64,000 nucleotides of DNA. Source: Sphingomonas sp. BK580 (lineage in GTDB: Bacteria > Pseudomonadota > Alphaproteobacteria > Sphingomonadales > Sphingomonadaceae). The notes below the pieces were generated by a model, which saw nothing but the letters and a program-made list of their open reading frames with translations, was not told the origin of the DNA and searched no databases. A program made the translations under genes and the position numbers. This document shows, in pieces, positions 15,361 to 24,300 of the stretch. The stretch lies in contig NZ_JACIAY010000002.1 of the NCBI RefSeq assembly GCF_014194975.1, positions 434,001 to 498,000 on the forward strand, read 5' to 3'. The stretch's first letter is position 1. Every line of letters begins with the position of its first letter.

Positions 15361-15966
15361 ATGCGTAAGTGGGTGAAACAGCTGCTCATCGCCATTCTGG
15401 TTACGGCGGCATCATTCGCCTTGGGAACGGCAGTGTCTCACGTGTCCGTGTTCGCACGGCCGTGCGGCTGCGGCCAAGCCGACGCGAACTTCGTAGGGTT
15501 GTGCCTCTGTCTTATAGGCGCTGCGAGTCTGCTTTATGCTTTCAGCAAGGAGGCAACAACGTGGGGCACGACCCCTGCACGTGGTCGGCTCAACATGGCG
15601 CTCGGTGGCCTATGCGGGCTGCTGGCAGGAATAATGCTGATTGCGCTTGGAGCGGCCTACCCGGGTGGTCCGCTTGGCCAGAACATCGCGATTGCCATCC
15701 TGATCGTAGCCGTGGTTGGCACGACAGCGGCCGAGCACCTGATGAGGCGCGGCTATTCAGCCGAGCGCCGGCTTAGGAACGATCAACTCGCGCTCCGCAC
15801 TTCTCGCGTGGGCGGCCCGCTACTGCTGGCGTGGGCGGGCTTAGCCCAGATAGGTTTGCCAGTAAGGTTCACAGCGCTCAACCTCCTTACTGCGCTGTAC
15901 GCACTCTCTTTCGTGATCGCGACTGCTTCTGGATTGGCGCGTATGAGGTCACAAGCCGCCGACTGA
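15361..15966 (+). CDS. Multi-pass membrane protein, unknown
   Basis: A 201-residue integral membrane protein with about five hydrophobic segments near residues 7-27, 45-60, 78-99, 107-125 and 155-192. The first loop contains CGCGQAD and a second Cys pair (CLCL). No catalytic motif or transporter signature is evident. The ATG at 15361 is preferred over TTG 15358. It is followed by the repeat-rich regulatory-looking region at 16033. Confidence 0.65.
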   Translation: MRKWVKQLLIAILVTAASFALGTAVSHVSVFARPCGCGQADANFVGLCLCLIGAASLLYAFSKEATTWGTTPARGRLNMALGGLCGLLAGIMLIALGAAYPGGPLGQNIAIAILIVAVVGTTAAEHLMRRGYSAERRLRNDQLALRTSRVGGPLLLAWAGLAQIGLPVRFTALNLLTALYALSFVIATASGLARMRSQAAD

Positions 15967-16032
15967 GACATGTAGCTTTCCGCGGCAAGTTACTTGGCCG
16001 TTCTACCGGAACACTGGATTGCTTTGAGGGAG

Positions 16033-16110
16033 CGTCACGCGTTACGTCACGGTGGCGCTACAGTGCAGTCCATGAACTGTCCGCGGACAGTCGCGTGACG
16101 TTGCGTGACA
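16033..16110. promoter_or_regulatory. Cluster of CGTCACG boxes around a 16-bp palindrome
   Basis: CGTCACG occurs at 16033-16039 and 16045-16051; its complement form CGTGACG occurs at 16094-16100, with a near copy CGTGACA at 16104-16110. Between them is a perfect 16-base palindrome, ACTGTCCGCGGACAGT (16076-16091). The array lies between two membrane-protein genes and contains no ORF. It may be an operator complex, an accessory recombination site or a packaging or origin site. Confidence 0.5.
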
Positions 16111-16219
16111 CGTGCGCAGGTCTGCGGGGTGCAGCGGCTGCGAGGTGTGTCGGGTCATGCTTCATTGCCCGCAATCCCCCTTAACGCGTGCTCAACCAGC
16201 CTCGGCTACGAGCACCGTC

Positions 16220-17119
16220 ATGGTCATGCTCAGCGCCACCGGCCTAGCCCTGAGTCCGCGAATGCGCGCTAAGCCCGCGTTCTATGACACGGCGAGCGCT
16301 CCAGCCTACCTGATCACGGGTTTGCTCACCTGCATCGTTGGCGTTGTGGTCCTGTCCGGCCGGTTCTCTCTCGATGCGAGCTGGGCGACTGATCTTGCAG
16401 GCGTATGGGCGCTCTCGGTGGCGTTTGCGTGGCTGCTGCGACGCACCGATTTTCCGCGCATCGCAGGCTTCGTCGAAGCGCTCGCCATCTTCTGCGGTCT
16501 CGCGATCCTGGCTCCGCTCTGCGCGGTCGTCATGGCATCTACTAACCTACCGCTGGCCGATGATGCGCTACGTCGGGCCGACGCCTACCTCTTCGGTTTC
16601 GATCGCATCGTGGTGGCATCGTGGCTCGAACCAAGGTCAACCGCCTCACGCAGCTGGGGTTTGATCTACAATAGCCTCACACTCCAGCCCATCGTGCTAC
16701 TCGGCGCCTTGTTCCTAAGCAGGCGCAGCCATCGAGCCTGGACGCTACTCACCGCGTGGGGAGCAGCGCTGTTTCTGTCACTCACCATCTTTCCTCTATT
16801 CCCAGCCTTCGGCACACCGCCCTACGTGCTCGACTTCGTCGACGTGCTAAAAGGGGCACGAAACGGCAATCTGCGCCTGTTGGGGATCGGTGCCCTTACC
16901 GGGATCATCACCTTTCCAAGCTTCCATGCTGCCGCCGCTACGATGCTCGGGTGGGGTTTCCTCACGTTCGGCCGCCGGGCTTGGCCTATGGTCGCGCTCA
17001 ACGTCGCGATGTTTGCGTCCGCGCTGGTCGTTGGCGGCCATTACCTGGTGGATTTGCCCGCAGGCGCCCTGGTGGCGGTCACGTCCATCATGGCTGCGCG
17101 TGCATGTGCTCGCAAGTGA
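16220..17119 (+). CDS. PAP2-family membrane phosphatase
   Basis: About 299 residues with six membrane segments and PAP2 (type 2 phosphatidic acid phosphatase) motifs: FPSFHAA near residue 232 (catalytic His region) and GGHYLVDLPAG near 272 (second His and Asp). The arrangement resembles the PAP2_3/AUR1-like group, which acts on lipid phosphates or transfers phospho-head groups to sphingolipids. The KxxxxxxRP motif is not clear, as is usual in that group. The start is uncertain (ATG 16220 or 16226). As cargo of an island in a sphingolipid-bearing host, it might remodel surface lipids. Confidence 0.75.
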   Translation: MVMLSATGLALSPRMRAKPAFYDTASAPAYLITGLLTCIVGVVVLSGRFSLDASWATDLAGVWALSVAFAWLLRRTDFPRIAGFVEALAIFCGLAILAPLCAVVMASTNLPLADDALRRADAYLFGFDRIVVASWLEPRSTASRSWGLIYNSLTLQPIVLLGALFLSRRSHRAWTLLTAWGAALFLSLTIFPLFPAFGTPPYVLDFVDVLKGARNGNLRLLGIGALTGIITFPSFHAAAATMLGWGFLTFGRRAWPMVALNVAMFASALVVGGHYLVDLPAGALVAVTSIMAARACARK

Positions 17120-17210
17120 CAGCTTGATCCACCTTGGAGCGTCCCTCTTGCGCGGTCATCCCCGCCGTGATCATGCCGTCATCGCATCCAACGATCGAGG
17201 GAGTCGCGGC

Positions 17211-17393
17211 ATGCAGGTTAACGCTGAGGGTGAAGACACCGAGTCAGAGCGCGCCGAGGTTCACTTTCTTGCCGCGTTGCTGGACGAGCTGATGCGCAAG
17301 GTGCTTGCAGCCGGCGTGCTGACGCAAGCTCAATTGAACGAGGTCGAGGAGGCTGCGGCGAAGCGGGTCGGCGGTGTGCCTCGCGCTTGGTGA
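17211..17393 (+). CDS. Small helical protein, intact copy of a duplicated pair
   Basis: A 60-residue protein with ATG at 17211 and GAGGGAG seven bases upstream. It has helices LAALLDELMRKVLAAGVLTQAQLNEVEEAAAKR (read in parts) and ends RVGGVPRAW. A frameshifted remnant with nearly the same ending, RVGGAPRAW, lies at 18486-18569, on the other side of the membrane-protein gene. The family function is unknown. Confidence 0.7.
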   Translation: MQVNAEGEDTESERAEVHFLAALLDELMRKVLAAGVLTQAQLNEVEEAAAKRVGGVPRAW

Positions 17394-17478
17394 CGTGCGT
17401 TAGGCGAGGCACTGGTTATCAGAACCCGGTCTTAAACTCCGCTGGTGAGGGAAGCTCGATTTGTTCGGGAGCGGCTTG

Positions 17479-18405
17479 ATGATTGCGATTAGAAGACGTG
17501 TCGCATTCTTCCTGGTCGGTTTTCTGGTAGCAGTTTTGGTTGCGGGATCGGCTATCGCATGGGTGCTCTGGCCGGGCTCTCCTAGCCTCCCAACCTATAG
17601 CTGGCAGCAAACCTCCGAGTCGGATTTCGAACCAGGAGGTGAGGCATGTAAGCTTGGCGCCCTCCGGCGCCTCAAGTCAGACGATGAGCGCTCGCGTCGA
17701 CAGGATGAATGCGCAGCGCTCATTGAGCAGCATCGTATCAGTACTAACGATCTTAAACAGCAGACCAGGGCGGCTGATGCCGCCGCCGCGGCCGTGTGGA
17801 TCGCTGAGTGGCAATCCAAGGCTACCGTCTTCGGTCTGATCGTAGGTTTGTACACACTCGCAGCGGCGGCAGCTGCGGCTATTTTTGCTAAGCGGGCAGC
17901 AGACGAGGCGAAAAGAAGTGCCGATGCGGCTGAGAGGTCGATACTTGAGACCCAGAGGATTGGAGAGGCGCAAGTCCGTGCATACCTGTCCGTTTTAAGC
18001 GTCTCCATCCTGATAAGTTCTGACCTTCAGCTGCGTGCTAAGCTAACATATAAGAATGTCGGCCAGTCTCCTGCCCGGCAAGCTAAGATTGTGTGTACTG
18101 CGTCTGTAGCTGCTACACCGCAAATTCGACTGCCAGCTGGTAATGCCCTTACGCACTATCCGGAGACGGTTTCGTCGTCGGCTCCTCCTGCTGAGGTGGA
18201 ATTTGGAAAAGGATGGTGGAAATATGAGGTTCGCAAACCTGATCGCGGCGCCGTTCATGAGAACGACCTTCGAGTAAATGTCATCGTGACGTACGTGGAT
18301 GTTTTTGGTCGCCAACACGAGGAGGCGTTTAGGTACTGGGTGCTGAGCTCAATTGTGCTGGATGTTTGGCACGACGCCATTCCGATGCCTAGCGACACTG
18401 TGTGA
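17479..18405 (+). CDS. Two-helix membrane-anchored protein, unknown
   Basis: A 308-residue protein with membrane helices near residues 8-29 and 115-137, and a C-terminal beta-rich domain of about 150 residues. Between the helices lies a charged coiled region with several Cys. The ATG at 17479 has GGAG eight bases upstream. Similar two-helix plus beta-domain proteins are common as unknown genes in islands. Its DNA is visibly more AT-rich than the neighbours, and it is bracketed by paralogous copies of a small gene, both hints of separate acquisition. Confidence 0.75.
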   Translation: MIAIRRRVAFFLVGFLVAVLVAGSAIAWVLWPGSPSLPTYSWQQTSESDFEPGGEACKLGALRRLKSDDERSRRQDECAALIEQHRISTNDLKQQTRAADAAAAAVWIAEWQSKATVFGLIVGLYTLAAAAAAAIFAKRAADEAKRSADAAERSILETQRIGEAQVRAYLSVLSVSILISSDLQLRAKLTYKNVGQSPARQAKIVCTASVAATPQIRLPAGNALTHYPETVSSSAPPAEVEFGKGWWKYEVRKPDRGAVHENDLRVNVIVTYVDVFGRQHEEAFRYWVLSSIVLDVWHDAIPMPSDTV

Positions 18406-18485
18406 TCGCGTCTGCGACACTTTATAGCGGGCAGTAGCGGTGTTTGGTGCTTGATCGCCTACCCAATCCGGCCCAACCTCGGGCA

Positions 18486-18569
18486 GGTTCGCCTAAGCGA
18501 TGCGGAGCTTTCCATGATCTGAAGGCTGCGGCAGCGGAGCGCGTCGGTGGCGCGCCCCGTGCTTGGTAG
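18486..18569 (+). pseudogene. Frameshifted remnant of the small gene at 17211
   Basis: The frame ending at TAG 18567-18569 reads LKAAAAERVGGAPRAW, matching the end of the 60-residue protein at 17211 (EEAAAKRVGGVPRAW). Just upstream, in another frame, VRLSDAELSMI resembles its GVLTQAQLNEV part before a stop. This looks like a 5'-truncated, frameshifted copy. Confidence 0.6.
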
Positions 18570-18585
18570 GCATCATCTCCGGCCT

Positions 18586-18966
18586 TCAGTAGCCTCGCTC
18601 GTCTAGCACACCGCCGCACTCATCCAGCTTCTGCTCAAAGCCATGTGACGTGCTGCGCCGCTCGTTCCGCCAGTAGATCGTGACGTGGTACGTTGAGCGG
18701 TCGGTGATGCTGGGAGCCCTCTTGGTGACGGAACAGCAACCCGCTTTGATAGCCTGCGCGTTAAAGCCGTTTGGCTCATGACGGCTCGCGGCCCGTGCGA
18801 ATATCCTTTCTGCGGCTCGCTCTAGAAGCAGCTGTCCGGAAGTCTCGCCCGCGCTGCAAGTTTTCGGACTCTGCTGGCAGGAGGGTAGAAAGCTCAAGGC
18901 AGGCAGCAGTGCTGCGATGTGGCTTCCCCGAAACGTTTGGTCCTCACCCTTCAGCGTGCGGCCCAA
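18586..18966 (-). CDS. Putative lipoprotein or secreted protein
   Basis: About 126 residues. A hydrophobic segment (IAALLPALSFLPSC, about residues 17-30) ends in a possible lipobox at Cys30. The mature part has several Cys, including adjacent Cys in KAGCCSV, and the segment YHVTIYWRNERRSTSHGFEQKL, which is clearly protein-like. The TTG start at 18966 gives an unusually long N-terminal region, so the true start may be internal. Function unknown. Confidence 0.6.
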   Translation of the reverse strand: MGRTLKGEDQTFRGSHIAALLPALSFLPSCQQSPKTCSAGETSGQLLLERAAERIFARAASRHEPNGFNAQAIKAGCCSVTKRAPSITDRSTYHVTIYWRNERRSTSHGFEQKLDECGGVLDERGY

Positions 18967-19002
18967 CCGATACCACCAAAGCGTGGCCTCTTGCCACTCG
19001 TG

Positions 19003-19200
19003 TCAAAGACTTAGCCTTCGCCGCTCGACCTCCGCGAACGCATAAGCCGCCAGAGGCGTATCTCGGCGTTCGCGGAAGATGTCAGCGATGTCGAGCAGAT
19101 CCTCGTCATCCAGCGCCACGATGGAGGCGTGGATGGCGGCGAGGCGAGCGACCGCGTGACTGCCTTGTGCGGCGAGCCGCTTAGTTGCGAGGCGAAGCAT
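19003..19200 (-). CDS. Small helical protein
   Basis: A 65-residue helical protein: MLRLATKRLAAQGSHAVAR, then an acidic turn ALDDEDLLDIADIFRER and YAFAEVERRRLSL. Small helical proteins of this form are frequent in the genus; I know no function. The ATG at 19200 is chosen because residues further upstream (to 19245) are Pro- and Arg-rich. Confidence 0.6.
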   Translation of the reverse strand: MLRLATKRLAAQGSHAVARLAAIHASIVALDDEDLLDIADIFRERRDTPLAAYAFAEVERRRLSL

Positions 19201-19408
19201 AGCGGGTCCCCGGGCAGGAACACAGCGAGGTAGTCGCATCGACACGAGTATGTCTCCCGTTCGATCTGCGCATAGATCTGGGTCAATCGTACATCATCGA
19301 CGTCCTGACCTCTCTGGACTTTCTGCCTAGGATCTGTTAGCAGCGCCCTGTCTGGTAGACGAAGGAAGCTTCTCGCCCATTCTTCGAACACCGCGACACA
19401 ACCTGACA

Positions 19409-20272
19409 ATGGTGGTGCGCGTGATCGAGAACAGCGGCGAAGGCGGACTCCCCCAAGTTGAGCTTAAGGCTCGTCCTGTCGTGGGCGATGAGCACCTACA
19501 GGCGTTCGGCTCGCCAGCTGCGCTCTCTATCCTTCGTGACATGTGCCTTGAGGCGGCGCAGGAAGGGCGCGCATCCGCGGATGAGAGCATCGCTGCCGCA
19601 GTCGTGTACGCTCGCCTTGCCGCTGCCGTGGGCGGTGCGGCGGAAGCGCTGGCGCTCGGCACCCTCCTGCTCGATCGCGCAATAGAAGCCGCCCAGCACG
19701 GCGCCTCTGAGCCGGCGACGCTCTACCTTCAGGAAGCCGCAGCTCGCTTCGGCCATGCCGCCAAGTGCGGGATCACCGAGGCGGCGGAGCGGTATGTCGA
19801 TGTGCTGCGCGACCCTGCGTTCACGCCGCCAGATGACGACACGGCAAGGCTGCTGGTGGCCATCGAAGGTCTGCACCACGACGCTGCTAACGGGGATGAC
19901 GGCGCCATCGCCGTGATGGTTAGGGGCTGTTTGAACGGCGGTGAGGTGTGCCGCGCTCGTCGTCTGGTTGAGGCCGAGCAGTATGCCCGCCTCGGCGCTG
20001 CGAGCGGCACTCCCGGCTCAGCGCTCCGCCTTGTCGACGTTCTTTTCGTGCGGGCGACCGATCCCTGCAATGCGCACGAAACTGCCGAGGTGCGATCCTG
20101 GTGGGTCGTTGAGGCGATCTCCATCGCGCACGAGTGGTCGAGTGTCGGTGACGCAACGGCGACGGTCGAGTGCCTGCGCATGGTGGATGAGCTGCCAGCC
20201 GACGTGCGGGCCCTGGCGGCGACCGCCTTCCCGCCCACGCTGACATATGTTGAACCTGAGGGGAGTTGCTGA
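19409..20272 (+). CDS. Alpha-helical repeat-like hypothetical protein
   Basis: A 287-residue Ala-rich helical protein. Segments such as AAAVVYARLAAAVGGAAEALALG, LYLQEAAARFGHAAKCG and AEQYARLGAASGTPGSALRLV look like degenerate Sel1/TPR-type helical hairpins. It ends only two bases before the phage-like gene at 20275, so it may be part of the same operon and have a structural or scaffolding role, but this is inferred. Confidence 0.65.
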   Translation: MVVRVIENSGEGGLPQVELKARPVVGDEHLQAFGSPAALSILRDMCLEAAQEGRASADESIAAAVVYARLAAAVGGAAEALALGTLLLDRAIEAAQHGASEPATLYLQEAAARFGHAAKCGITEAAERYVDVLRDPAFTPPDDDTARLLVAIEGLHHDAANGDDGAIAVMVRGCLNGGEVCRARRLVEAEQYARLGAASGTPGSALRLVDVLFVRATDPCNAHETAEVRSWWVVEAISIAHEWSSVGDATATVECLRMVDELPADVRALAATAFPPTLTYVEPEGSC

Positions 20273-20274
20273 GG

Positions 20275-21399
20275 ATGCTTGTTGGTCGCCGACAGCCGGG
20301 CGGCGGGTTCGCGCCCGTGAACGTGCCTGATGAGGAGGGTATGTCGCCCGCGGCGATAATGGCGCTGGCAGCCAACCCGACCGGAGCGCCTGGCGGGCCA
20401 AAGCTGAGCACTGCCAATCGGGTCGACCTAGCATCGCGCAAGTCGCGCCCGATCTTCGGTGCGCCCATGTCGGGTGACACCCGCACGCCAGGTGTCGTGC
20501 CGGAGATCATACCCGGCTTCGACGGGGCTGAGCCTATGTCGTTTGCTACCCCGCAGGTGGACACCGCCGCCCTTCAAACGCCGCTCGACATCAGCAAGAC
20601 GAAGGTTCGCGGCCCCGGCTTCAACGAACCCGGCGGCTGGGGAGAGCGCATCCAGCTCCTTGCCGCATCACTGATGAATGCTGGTGGCAACCCGATGGGC
20701 GCGCAGTCGATCTACCAGCGCCTCGGTGATCGGCAGCGGCAGCGCTTCGAACAGCAGCAGCAGCAGGCCTCGTGGGCCCGCCAGGATGCTCAGCGCGCCG
20801 AGGATCGCCAGTGGCAGGTCGAGGATCGCGACGCGCGGCAGAACGCGCCGCAATACTTCATGAGTGGCCGTGACCGCGTGCAGTACAATCCCGCCACGGG
20901 CGACAGCTCGGTCGTTTATGACGGCCCGGAGGATTACGAGGCCTATGCCGGATCGCTTGGTCTCCAGCCCGGCGACGATGGCTACGACACCGCGTTGCAG
21001 GACTTCGTTCTGCGAAGCGGCGGGCCTACCGCCATGGCCGGGCGCGAGGCGCTGGAAGGCGTGCGACAGGCCAACCGCGTGCAGATGCGCGGTGTGCCGA
21101 CCTACCGAGATCTACACCCTCGTTCGCCAGCTTCGCGGGCTGGGAATGGCTCGCCTCCTCGCCAGACGATGGCTGGCACCATGGCGCCTATCCTGGCGAA
21201 GGTATCGCGCGGTGAGGCGCTGACGCCTGGCGAGCAGCAGGCGTGGAGCATGTACCGCCCGCGACGGGCGGCGAAGGGCGGACAGGCGCAGCAGGGTAGC
21301 GCCGACAATCCCGTGCCGGTCACGACACGCGATGAAGCCATGCGCCTTCCGGCTGGCACCTACTTCCGCAACCCGCAGGGCAAGGTGATGCGCCGGTGA
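20275..21399 (+). CDS. Phage-like virion-associated protein, unknown
   Basis: A 374-residue protein of phage character. The middle has a helical region RLGDRQRQRFEQQQQQA followed by charged repeats, then QYNPATGDSSVVYDGPEDYEAYAG and a glycine-rich linker; the end is GTYFRNPQGKVMRR. Low-complexity, Gln-rich proteins of this kind often precede internal virion or ejection proteins. The ATG at 20275 has GAGGGGAG upstream. The stop overlaps the start of the polyvalent protein (GTGA), implying joint function. Confidence 0.7.
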   Translation: MLVGRRQPGGGFAPVNVPDEEGMSPAAIMALAANPTGAPGGPKLSTANRVDLASRKSRPIFGAPMSGDTRTPGVVPEIIPGFDGAEPMSFATPQVDTAALQTPLDISKTKVRGPGFNEPGGWGERIQLLAASLMNAGGNPMGAQSIYQRLGDRQRQRFEQQQQQASWARQDAQRAEDRQWQVEDRDARQNAPQYFMSGRDRVQYNPATGDSSVVYDGPEDYEAYAGSLGLQPGDDGYDTALQDFVLRSGGPTAMAGREALEGVRQANRVQMRGVPTYRDLHPRSPASRAGNGSPPRQTMAGTMAPILAKVSRGEALTPGEQQAWSMYRPRRAAKGGQAQQGSADNPVPVTTRDEAMRLPAGTYFRNPQGKVMRR

Positions 21400-24300
21400 G
21401 CGATCGTGACGAGTGGAGCGGCTTTCGCGAAGTCCGCCGTGAGCCTGCCGCTGACGAGTGGGCCGGCTTCGAGCCGGCTGCTCACCCCGCCGCTCCTGCC
21501 GCGCCTCTGCGAGCAACGGGTCAGGCGCACGATGGTGACACCTTCCGCCTCCAGGATGGCCGCAACGCTCGCCTGTACGGTGTTGATGCCTTCGAGTTGA
21601 GCCAACAGGGCCGCAACGCCGCGGGTCAACCGGTGCCGCTTGGGCAGCAGGCGCGCTCGGCTTTCCTGCCGTTTGTCCAACCTGGTGCCACGGTCACGCC
21701 CACGGGTGCCATGACGTACGGTCGCCCGGTCGCCTCTGTGGCAATGGGCGGGCGCGATGCTGGTGCCAGCCTCCTGCATGACGGCATGGCGGTGACCACG
21801 CCCGAGTACCTCAAGGGCAACATGCCGCTGCTCGCGCGGTACATGCAGGAAGAGCGGCTGGCGCGGCTCAATCGTCGCGGTGCGTTCGCAGGCACCTTTC
21901 AGACGCCTGCCGATTACCGTCACCAGGGACCGAAGTCGGGTGAGTACGGTAACGCGCAGGCGGTGTTCTGGGACGAGCCAACTCCGTCGCAGGGGCTGCC
22001 TGAGGCGCAAGAGAAGGGGCTCATGTCCATCTGGCAGGACTTCAGCAAAGGTCCTGCCGATTACGCCGCCTACGCCAAGGCAAACGGCATTCAGGTCGAT
22101 CCCGAGGCAGCGGCTACGCAGTTCGCCAAGCGCAACCGCGACCGTAACGCAGGCGGCAACGGCATCCCGACCGCCGCGCGTCCGCGCGTGCTCACCGACC
22201 TGGGCGACGGGCGGACCGGCGCGGCGCTGCGCGGTTTCGCGGACCCGCTCAACGTTCTCGACGAAGCTGGCGCCGTGGTCGACAGTCTGCTGCCGGGCAG
22301 CGAACGTGAGAACGTCTGGGGCAGCAACCGGCGCTTCGGCGACGTGTACGCCAACAACCTGGAGCAGAACCGCTCCATCCTCGACAACGACGAGAAGCAG
22401 CACGAGTGGGCTCGCTTTGGCGGGCAGCTCGCGAGCGGGCTGGCCCTGCCCGGAGCGTCGGTCGAGGGCGTCGGCTTCAACGCGGCCCGTGCAGCGCTGC
22501 GCGGTGGTGGAAGCCGCTATGCCGCTGAGCAGGCAGCTCGTCGCGCTTTCGTGGGTCGCCTCGCCCTAGCTGGCGCCATCGAGGGCGGCTTGGCTGGCGC
22601 TGGTCAGGGCGAGAGCTGGGCTGAACGTGCGCAGGGCGCCGCCATCGGTGCGCCTGCTGGTGGCGCTCTGGGCGTTGGTGCGGGCGTGTTGGCGCCGCGC
22701 GTCGCTCAGCTTGTCGGGCGCCCGTTCTCGCGTCTCACGGGTCGCGCTGGGGAGCGTACGGCTGACGACTTCGCGTCGGGCGCTGTCGATGCGGGCAAGG
22801 CGATCGGGAACAACGATGCGCTTGACCTACCAGCGCCGAATAGCTTCGGCGCTCCAATGGCCCACGGTGCCTCTCGTGCGATGCCGTCCGAGATCGACCA
22901 GCCGTCCATCTACGCACCGGACTTCGACGAGCCGCGCACGCTGGACGTGATCAACGTTGCATCCACTGGTTCGTCGGCCACGCCTGTCACCAACTCGGAT
23001 CGGCTTGCCGCCGCCAACCGCTTCCTGTCCGGCGACGTCCTCCCGATCTCCGCCAACACGGTCGACGGCGTTGAAGAAGCCGCTCGCATTGAGGGCGGCC
23101 GTTATCACACGGTGCGTGCGCCTAACGAAGCCGGAGAGCTGGCCTCTCGCGCCATCCCGCATGCCCGGACCGGCAGCCCGATCAACGTACGCGGGCCGCT
23201 AGACCTCTCGTCGTGGCTGCGGATGGAAGGTGGCATCAAGCCGACCGGCAGCGAGCTTGAACACCTTGGCATCACCAATGCGCCGCGCAAAGGTATGGAC
23301 CTGACAGGCGGCGATCGGTTGGGCCCGCTCGTGACAGAGGACGGCCTGTCCTATGACGACGCCGCCGATCGTGCATGGGAGGCTGGCTTCTTTCCCGACC
23401 GCACCGAGCCGCCGAGCATAAACGAGTTTGTCGATGCGCTCGCAGGCACGCACTCGGGACGTGAGCGGCTTTTCCGACCTGACGATCTTCCTGAAGTGGA
23501 GGCGTTCAACGCAACTCGGCGACAGCGCTGGGACGTTGAGCAGGCGCAGACGGATGGGGCGCCGCTCACTTCCGATCGTAGCCAGCCTGTTGGCTTGGAC
23601 GATCTCGACGCCAACGTACCGCCTGTGCGGGCCTATGAAGAATGGGGCGAGAACGCGCCGAACCTCGCCGGCAACATCCGCCTCGACAAGCTCGACAGCC
23701 CTCAGGCGATCAAGCGAGCGCTGTCGCAGACGGACAAGGTAGCTGGCGGCTTCGACGCCGCTCGCCGTGGCCGGATCACCCAGGCAGAGACGCAGAGCCT
23801 GGCTGCCGAGCTGGGCATGACCGCGGACGATTTGCTGAAGCGCCGCAAGGGACAGGCGTTCAACGCAGAGGAAGCGCTGGCTGCCCGCCAGATCCTCGCT
23901 CGCTCGGCGACCGATCTGGTCAACATGGCCAAGCGGATCGCGCGTACCGAGAACGCTGGCGACGAGGCCGAGGCCGCTTTCCGCGAGGCGTGGCTGCGCC
24001 ATGCCGCCATCCAGGAGCAGGTTTCCGGCATGACCGCGGAGGCTGGCCGTGCGCTCCAGCAGTTCCGCCAGACCGCCGACAGCCGCGACGCTGGGCGTGT
24101 GCTCGCCTCTCTGGGCGAGACGCTCGGCGGAAGCGGGCGCCTGAAGGACGTCGCGGAGCGCATCGTTGATCTTGAGGCTGCCGGCACCACGCCGGGCGGG
24201 CTGAACCGCTTCGTCGTCAAGGCGCTCTCGCCGACCTGGAAGGACCGGGCGGTCGAGCTTTACATCAACAGCCTACTGTCCGGGCCGCAGACGCATGCGG

